This document shows positions 59,345-64,000 of a stretch of 64,000 nucleotides of DNA, piece by piece. Under the pieces are notes generated by a model, which was given only the letters and a program-made list of their open reading frames with translations, was not told the origin of the DNA and did not search any database. The stretch comes from Bacillota bacterium. Lineage in GTDB: Bacteria; Bacillota; UBA994; UBA5500. Each line of letters opens with the position of its first letter. Positions within the stretch are counted from its first letter, which is position 1. Location of the stretch: contig JAKOXL010000053.1 in assembly GCA_029781045.1 (NCBI GenBank), positions 39,184 through 103,183 on the forward strand, given 5' to 3'. The position numbers were made by a program, and so were the translations under genes.

Positions 59345-60652
59345 TTGAACATCGCTGAACTTAAGCAAAAGGTCTGCCAGGCCATCGATGACCATCGGGA
59401 TAGCATCATCGAGATCGGGGAACAGATTTTCCGCCATCCGGAACTGGGATATAAGGAAACAAAAACCGCGGCCTTGGTTAGCCAGACCTTAACCCAGCTA
59501 GGCATCCCCCATAGAACTGGACTAGCCGTTACAGGAGTGAAAGGGCGGCTCAAGGGACGAAACTCCAACTTGACCGTATCGGTAATGGGTGAATTAGATG
59601 CGGTAGTCAGCTTCGAACATCCCCACGCAGATCGGACTACCGGCGCAGCCCATTGTTGTGGTCATAATGCGCAAATAGCTGCCATGTTGGGCGTAGGATA
59701 TGGCCTAGTGAAGAGCGGCGTCATGGAGCAGCTGGACGGTGATGTGGTCCTCTTCGCCGTTCCTGCCGAAGAGTATGTGGAGCTAGACTATCGACGCCGT
59801 CTGCAAGCCGACGGCATTATCAAGTTCTTCGGTGGCAAGCAAGAACTAATCCGCCTGGGTGAGTTCGACGACATTGACATGAGCATGATGTGCCACATTG
59901 AATCGGACACTCCTCAGAATAGCTTCATCATCGGAGCAGAAGCGGCTGGCTTTATTGGTAAGAGCATCCGCTACATAGGTAAAGAAGCCCACGCTGGTGG
60001 GGCTCCCCATCAAGGCATTAACGCCCTGAATGCGGCCTTGCTGGGTCTCATGGGTATTCACGCCCAGAGAGAAACCTTCCGTGATGATGACCATATTCGC
60101 GTCCACCCGATTATTACGCGCGGGGGCGATTTAGTTAACATCGTACCAGCTGACGTGCGTTTAGAGACTTACGTGCGGGGCAGAACTATCGAGGCAATAA
60201 TGGATGCTAGTGCCAAGGTCAACAACGCCTTGAAGGCAGGGGCCTTAGCCATCGGCGCCGAAGTGGAGATCAAGGAAATGCCGGGCTACTTGCCTATGGT
60301 CAACGATCCTAATCTAGAGGCTGTCTTTGCCGCCAACGCCCGTCAGTTGGTGGGTGCCGAGAACATTCGCAGAGGTGGCTTCACCGCTGTTTCCGGCGAC
60401 AATGGGGATCTGATGCAGTTAATGCCTAGCATCATTCCTGGTCATGGCGGTGTTAGTGGTCAAGCCCACTCTCGCCACTTTGCCATAGCCGACTTCGATG
60501 CGGCTTACATCACACCTGCCAAGGCCATGGCAATGACTGTTATTGACCTGTTGGCCGATGGGGCCAAACAGGGTTTAGAGGTTAAAAGCAATTTTAAACC
60601 TAGGTTCACCAAAGAGTCCTATTTGGCCTTCTGGGAAGATCTACTGTCCTAG
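59345..60652 (+). CDS. M20-family amidohydrolase (aminoacylase / AbgB-like)
   Basis: A 435-residue zinc hydrolase of the aminobenzoyl-glutamate/N-acyl amino acid hydrolase type. FRHPELGYKETKTA at the N-terminus, CCGHNAQIAAMLG carrying the metal-binding Cys/His, PAEEYVE with the catalytic Glu, GKEAHAGGAPHQGINALNAA of the lid domain, and a C-terminal GHGGVSGQAHSRHF. TTG 59345 has GGAGG eight bases upstream. Substrate not determined. Confidence 0.88.
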   Translation: MNIAELKQKVCQAIDDHRDSIIEIGEQIFRHPELGYKETKTAALVSQTLTQLGIPHRTGLAVTGVKGRLKGRNSNLTVSVMGELDAVVSFEHPHADRTTGAAHCCGHNAQIAAMLGVGYGLVKSGVMEQLDGDVVLFAVPAEEYVELDYRRRLQADGIIKFFGGKQELIRLGEFDDIDMSMMCHIESDTPQNSFIIGAEAAGFIGKSIRYIGKEAHAGGAPHQGINALNAALLGLMGIHAQRETFRDDDHIRVHPIITRGGDLVNIVPADVRLETYVRGRTIEAIMDASAKVNNALKAGALAIGAEVEIKEMPGYLPMVNDPNLEAVFAANARQLVGAENIRRGGFTAVSGDNGDLMQLMPSIIPGHGGVSGQAHSRHFAIADFDAAYITPAKAMAMTVIDLLADGAKQGLEVKSNFKPRFTKESYLAFWEDLLS

Positions 60653-60662
60653 CAACGCTAGG

Positions 60663-60689
60663 GGGCTGTCGCAAGACAGCCCTTTTTTT
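60663..60689 (+). terminator. Amidohydrolase terminator (repeated hairpin, copy 6)
   Basis: GGGCTGTC/GACAGCCC with GCAA loop followed by TTTTTTT, 10 bases past the stop. Confidence 0.88.
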
Positions 60690-60791
60690 GCTTTCAATCA
60701 GGCGTACAGTGTTCACTAGGCCCCTACGTCTTCGTGCGACACACCCCTCCAGTTTTCCCGCCCGTAATACTAAACCTATTCCTTAATGAAC

Positions 60792-60807
60792 TGTGACATG
60801 TATCACA
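60792..60807 (+). promoter_or_regulatory. CRP/FNR- or Rex-type operator of hcp
   Basis: TGTGA-catgta-TCACA is a perfect five-base inverted repeat with six-base spacing, the CRP/FNR-type consensus and also the core of a Rex site. Its centre lies about 42 bases before the predicted transcription start, the usual class II activator position. Confidence 0.65.
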
Positions 60808-60829
60808 GCAAGCAATGCAAGGACCGCCT

Positions 60830-60835
60830 TATAAT
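60830..60835 (+). promoter_or_regulatory. hcp promoter -10 element
   Basis: Consensus TATAAT. The -35 position 17 bases upstream reads AGCAAG, a poor match, which suggests dependence on the activator-type site just upstream. Confidence 0.6.
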
Positions 60836-60872
60836 TCTCCTAGCATTATTAATAAAGAAGGGATGATGTTTA

Positions 60873-62159
60873 GTGTTCTGTTACCAGTGTTCTCAAACTC
60901 CCAAGGGGGGCTGCACCAAGATCGGTGTCTGCGGCAAGACCGAAGACCTGGCTAGCTTACAAGACATTATAATTTTCGGTCTTAAAGGTGTGGCTGCCTA
61001 CGCCACCCACGCTAGGGAACTGGGCTATACCGATCCGCTAGTTGACGCTATCACCCATGAAGCCCTCTATTTTACCCTCACCAATGTAAACTTCAACCTC
61101 GAGGAACACATTGCCATGGCCATGAAGGTGGGGCAAGCTACTATCCGGGTGATGGAATTACTGGACAAAGCTCATACAGAAATGTTGGGCACTCCGCAAC
61201 CGGCCACAGTTAGTCAGAACAGAGTTGAAGGCCATGCAATCCTTGTCACCGGCCATAACCTGTTAGCCTTAAAGAAGCTGCTGGAGCAGAGTGAAGGCAA
61301 GGGCGTTAACATCTATACCCATTCGGAGATGCTGCCAGCCCATGGTTATCCGGAATTACGCAAATACCCCCATCTCAAGGGCAATATCGGCAAGTCCTGG
61401 TTCGACCAACGCCAGTTGTTTGAAGCTTTCCCTGGCGCCATTCTGGGTACCACCAACTGCATCATGCCTATTCGCGGCACCTATGCCGACCGGTTCTGGT
61501 CCTATGAAGTGGCTGGCTTGGAAGGGGTGCAGAAGATCGAGAATGATGACTTCACACCCATCATTGAAAAGGCCTTGGCTCTGCCGCCCGTAAATATTGA
61601 GTCTGATGCTACCCTGCAGACCGGTTTCCATCACAGCACGGTACTAAGCATTGCACCAGAAATCATCACTGCTGTTAAGGAAGGGAAAATCCGTCGCTTC
61701 TTTACCATTGCCGGGTGCGATCGGCCCGGTAAAGCCGGCGACTATTACCGCCAGTTGGCCACTTCACTACCAGAGGACTGCGTCATCCTCACCACCTCCT
61801 GTGGCAAGTTCCGCTTCAACGACGTGGACTTTGGTACGGTTCCTGGTACGCAGATTCCTCGCTACATTGACTTAGGGCAGTGCAACAACTCCATCTCGGC
61901 TATAAAGATTGCCCAGGCTTTAGCCGAGGCGTTCCAGTGCAGCGTCAATGAGCTACCTCTCTCGATAGTTCTCTCTTGGTTCGAGCAAAAAGCAGTTGCC
62001 ATTCTCCTGGGTCTCTTCAGCCTAGGCGTCCAGAACATTCGTCTTGGCCCCGTAGCACCTGAGTTCGTAACATCCGGAGTGCTGGAGGTACTGCAAAAGC
62101 ACTTCAACCTGCAGCTGATTGAAGATCCGGCCACCGATTTGGCCAAAATGCTTAGCTAA
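60873..62159 (+). CDS. hcp: Hybrid cluster protein (hydroxylamine/NO reductase), short class
   Basis: A 428-residue Fe-S/oxo hybrid cluster protein that reduces NO or hydroxylamine and protects anaerobes from nitrosative stress. The N-terminal [4Fe-4S] motif is Cys3-x2-Cys6-x7-Cys14-x5-Cys20. Hybrid-cluster ligands fall in EGHAILVTGHNL, ILGTTNCIMP, TIAGCDRPGK, TTSCGKFRF and DLGQCNNSISA. The ~110-residue helical insert after the N-terminal cluster, present in ~540-residue Hcp, is missing, as in class III proteins. GTG start. Confidence 0.93.
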   Translation: MFCYQCSQTPKGGCTKIGVCGKTEDLASLQDIIIFGLKGVAAYATHARELGYTDPLVDAITHEALYFTLTNVNFNLEEHIAMAMKVGQATIRVMELLDKAHTEMLGTPQPATVSQNRVEGHAILVTGHNLLALKKLLEQSEGKGVNIYTHSEMLPAHGYPELRKYPHLKGNIGKSWFDQRQLFEAFPGAILGTTNCIMPIRGTYADRFWSYEVAGLEGVQKIENDDFTPIIEKALALPPVNIESDATLQTGFHHSTVLSIAPEIITAVKEGKIRRFFTIAGCDRPGKAGDYYRQLATSLPEDCVILTTSCGKFRFNDVDFGTVPGTQIPRYIDLGQCNNSISAIKIAQALAEAFQCSVNELPLSIVLSWFEQKAVAILLGLFSLGVQNIRLGPVAPEFVTSGVLEVLQKHFNLQLIEDPATDLAKMLS

Positions 62160-62171
62160 ATAGGCAACACG

Positions 62172-62200
62172 AAGGGGCTGTCGCATAGCAGCCCCTTTTT
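62172..62200 (+). terminator. hcp terminator (repeated hairpin, copy 7)
   Basis: AAGGGGCTG/CAGCCCCTT with an 8-base loop that would shrink if imperfect pairs form, then TTTTT, 12 bases past the hcp stop. Confidence 0.85.
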
Positions 62201-62292
62201 CATTGCTTTGCTTGGCTGCGGTCATACTAAGCTCGTTGGCTCCCTCGCTCTATCGATTCTTCGGCTCAACGCGCTGTGCGCATGACCAACGG
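62172..62292 (+). repeat. Dispersed terminator-linked repeat, copy D (short form)
   Basis: Hairpin, GGTCAT (62220-62225), TTGGCTCCCTCGCTCTA (62236-62252, identical to copy C over 17 bases), CAACGCGCTGTGCG and ATGACC (62282-62287). The middle blocks of copy C are absent. GGTCAT and ATGACC are inverted, as GGTCACAC/GTGTGACC are in copy C. Confidence 0.7.
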
Positions 62293-62309
62293 CCCAAGGG
62301 CAGGATATC

Positions 62310-62396
62310 TTGTGTCTGACTGCAACAGCTACTATTCTTTGTACTAGCCCTCTTTTGGCAATCGGCGACACCCCTCGGTTGCCTAACCACATATGA
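62310..62396 (+). pseudogene. Severed signal-peptide-like segment of the S55 gene
   Basis: Starting at TTG 62310 (AGGA four bases upstream) a 28-codon frame encodes LCLTATTILCTSPLLAIGD, a secretion-signal-like stretch, and ends at TGA 62394. The S55 body continues downstream in a different frame, so this is probably its detached N-terminus. The intervening 62397-62428 contains stops in each frame. Confidence 0.4.
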
Positions 62397-62503
62397 TGGC
62401 GTAGGTGAAAGAAAAGGGGTTGGTTTAGCTGCGTAGTAGAGCTCAAAGGAGGAGCACCATCGGGCTCACCGTATGGCAAGGCTTTACTAGAAGCCGCTTT
62501 CCC

Positions 62504-63529
62504 TTGCGGCTCACCGGGAATCTGCCACAAGGTGGTACAGCGGGGAATGACCTCATTCTTGCTCGTGCCTATGGCCGCACTCTCCGTCGCTTTGGTGGCG
62601 TGCCCTATGGCACCAGTGGGAGCCCAGTATACCGAGGGCGAACCCTTCTGGGTGCCATTTCTACAGTGTTTACACCCGACAACTTTCTGGTCGGCATTAC
62701 TCCCCTTCAAGCCATGCTAGCTCTGACTCAGGAGCCGACACCCTCAATGGCTTCGCTGGGGCCCAAGCACTTGGCTGGCAGACTACCCCTAACTGCGCAA
62801 GGCATTTCTTCCCACCAAGTACTCAGTGCCTTACAGCAACATTACGGGCACGTACAAGAAACAGCTATGGCACCAGCACCCGACAACCAATCGAAGGGGC
62901 AGTTGCGACCGGGAGACGCCATAGGGGCGGCCCTCATGTTAGGCGACATACAGTTGGGCTATATCGGTACCGTAACCCTAGTGCAAGGTAAGCAGGTATT
63001 CGCTTTTGGTCATCCTTTGCTCTTTACCGGCCCCACCAACATTCCGTTGACAAGGGTTTTTGTTGTGACCACCACCCGAGGCCAGTATCCACAGAAAATT
63101 GGCGGGTTCGGTCCTGTTATCGGTACCGTTCGCCAAGACAGATCTGCTGGTGTTTTAGCTGAACTCGACCTTGCTCCCTTTACCGTGGCCATGAAGTTCA
63201 CAGTAGAGGATAGGGACCGCCAGAAAAGGATTACCGTTCTTACTCAGGCGGCCAACATCAGCAGTGAGCTGCCCTTTCTGGCTTTCATTGCCGCCCTAGA
63301 AAGCATGCAACGGGCTATGAATCGGGTAGGGGCAGGTAATGCGGCTTGGCAATGGCGCCTAACGCTTACCGAGGCAACGGAACCAATCGAGGCAACAGCC
63401 AGCGAGCAAGACCCCAACAACATCGGCTTTCTGGTGGCCATGAGCGGAGAATCCTTGGTCAGCCAAGTTCTCGCCACCGGGGCCACCCTCAAGTCCATTG
63501 AACTGGTAGCTACCGTTGGTGGTCAATAG
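62504..63529 (+). CDS. S55 (SpoIVB-like) peptidase-family protein, 5' end disrupted or unresolved
   Basis: A 341-residue frame matching the SpoIVB/S55 family: GVPYGTSGSPVYRG with the serine motif SGSP, then GDIQLGYIGTVTLVQGKQVFAFGHP with the FGHP histidine motif. The Ser-before-His order is reversed from SpoIVB itself but, from memory, seen in other S55 proteins. Family-like sequence begins upstream in the same frame (IGLTVWQG at 62459-62482), before TTG 62504, which lacks a ribosome site. An AAGGAGGAG lies six bases before an ATC at 62459. A signal-like segment lies in another frame. Either frameshifted or using a rare start. Confidence 0.6.
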   Translation: MRLTGNLPQGGTAGNDLILARAYGRTLRRFGGVPYGTSGSPVYRGRTLLGAISTVFTPDNFLVGITPLQAMLALTQEPTPSMASLGPKHLAGRLPLTAQGISSHQVLSALQQHYGHVQETAMAPAPDNQSKGQLRPGDAIGAALMLGDIQLGYIGTVTLVQGKQVFAFGHPLLFTGPTNIPLTRVFVVTTTRGQYPQKIGGFGPVIGTVRQDRSAGVLAELDLAPFTVAMKFTVEDRDRQKRITVLTQAANISSELPFLAFIAALESMQRAMNRVGAGNAAWQWRLTLTEATEPIEATASEQDPNNIGFLVAMSGESLVSQVLATGATLKSIELVATVGGQ

Positions 63530-63571
63530 ACTGGTAAGCAAGTAGAAGCAAAGGGGAACTGGTTAATGCCA

Positions 63572-63702
63572 TGTAGTGGTCATAGGCACAGCGCTTAGAT
63601 CCACTGACCGACAGAGACAAGGGAGTCGGCTGCCCTCGGCATGGTTCTATGGCAACAACTTTCTCAAAACACAAGTAAAAACGGGCTGTCGTAAGACAGC
63701 CC
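63572..63702 (-). repeat. Dispersed terminator-linked repeat, copy E
   Basis: In minus orientation: hairpin at 63683-63702, then a degenerate proximal part, GGGAG/AGAGACAAGG (63611-63625 region), GCACAGCGC and GGTCAT (63578-63583) on the plus strand, which equal GCGCTGTGC and ATGACC of copy D read in reverse. It occupies the 240-base gap between the S55 gene and degV. Confidence 0.55.
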
Positions 63703-63705
63703 TCT
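63676..63705 (-). terminator. degV-type gene terminator (repeated hairpin, copy 8)
   Basis: AGAGGGCTGTC...GACAGCCCG, an 8-bp perfect core stem with a 4-base loop, followed by TTTTTAC on the minus strand, 65 bases past the gene's stop. Confidence 0.7.
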
Positions 63706-63769
63706 ATTCTTTATGGTCCCCTGCTAGTATATGCTCTTGGCGATAGGAAGGATGGTTTTCGCCCAGAAA

Positions 63770-64000
63770 TTACGTGTAGTAAAACACAGCCATACAACCG
63801 CTGCCCGTATGGGTTCCGATGGCGGCTCCGATTTGGCCGATGATAACATCCTGCCCTGGTATGGCTTCCTGTATGGCTTGGGCTAAAGCCTGCGCCTCCT
63901 GCCAGCAGTTGGCGTGGCTAATGCCAAAGCGGCAGGCCCCCTTTTGCTTAGCCTCTGTTAAGCACTTATCTAGCAGGTATCTTAAAGCCTTCTTCCGACC
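63770..64000 (-). CDS. DegV-family fatty-acid-binding protein, C-terminal part
   Basis: The last 76 residues of a gene that runs off the window. The ending GQIGAAIGTHTGSGCMAVFYYT matches the DegV family C-terminus (GxxIGxHTGPGxxGxxY-like). The preceding segment (CRFGISHANCWQEAQALAQAI) fits the EDD fold. DegV proteins bind fatty acids and can supply fatty acid kinase. The stop is at 63770-63772. Confidence 0.8.
   Translation of the reverse strand, partial: GRKKALRYLLDKCLTEAKQKGACRFGISHANCWQEAQALAQAIQEAIPGQDVIIGQIGAAIGTHTGSGCMAVFYYT

Noticed and set aside
60690..60780. A further copy of the repeat tail after the hairpin at 60663
   Set aside because: A few weak matches (TTCACTAG, GTGCGACAC) but no full block. 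Not distinguishable from chance.

Overview
The window reads as chromosome of an anaerobic, endospore-forming, Gram-positive (Bacillota, Clostridia-type) bacterium. Sporulation and cell-wall genes (SpoIVFB-like M50 protease, LonB, GerM-type lipoprotein, SPOR protein, MreBCD/RodA/PBP2, MinCDE) sit beside strictly anaerobic energy genes (Rnf, NAD-linked [FeFe] hydrogenase, pyruvate:ferredoxin oxidoreductase, hybrid cluster protein). Good Shine-Dalgarno sequences and frequent GTG/TTG starts fit this. The species cannot be named from the sequence. There is no phage, insertion sequence, rRNA or CRISPR array.

Layout. About 0-14 kb, minus strand: Maf, RadC, MreBCD, PBP2, MinCDE, RodA, M23 and M50 peptidases, two radical-SAM-linked proteins and the start of RNase G, a gene order familiar from Clostridia. 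13.8-18.2 kb: an rnf operon in the order C-D-E-A-B with no rnfG. 18.7-27.1 kb: a two-part hydrogenase locus. A first module (two DRTGG proteins, an RsbW-like ATPase, a divergent [FeFe]-hydrogenase-like protein, a PHP protein) precedes NuoE, a second ATPase, an HndB-like ferredoxin, NuoF and HydA. 27-46.7 kb: SPOR protein, FolC, carboxylase subunit, EngB, LonA, LonB, ClpX, ClpP, trigger factor, five tRNAs (three for arginine), RdgB, RNase PH, GerM, MurI, MarR and a large cell-wall amidase. 47-62 kb, mixed strands: a peptide and amino-acid utilisation region (M55, carbamoylase, M20 amidohydrolase, two paralogous S9 peptidases, RidA, PFOR) and Hcp. 62-64 kb: an S55 (SpoIVB-like) protein with a disrupted 5' end, and the end of a DegV gene.

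How the genes work together. PFOR, hydrogenase and Rnf form a ferredoxin/NADH hub: pyruvate oxidation reduces ferredoxin, the NuoEF-HydA complex makes or uses H2 with ferredoxin plus NAD(H), and Rnf couples ferredoxin:NAD+ exchange to an ion gradient. Operator-like inverted repeats of the same geometry (about TGTGA-N6-TCACA) lie before rnfC, nuoE and hcp, suggesting redox control by a Rex or CRP/FNR-family factor.

The least explained feature is a family of dispersed intergenic elements. Eight near-identical terminator hairpins (GGGCTGTC/GACAGCCC) recur, and several carry a longer conserved tail whose ends form an inverted repeat that changes in step between copies.
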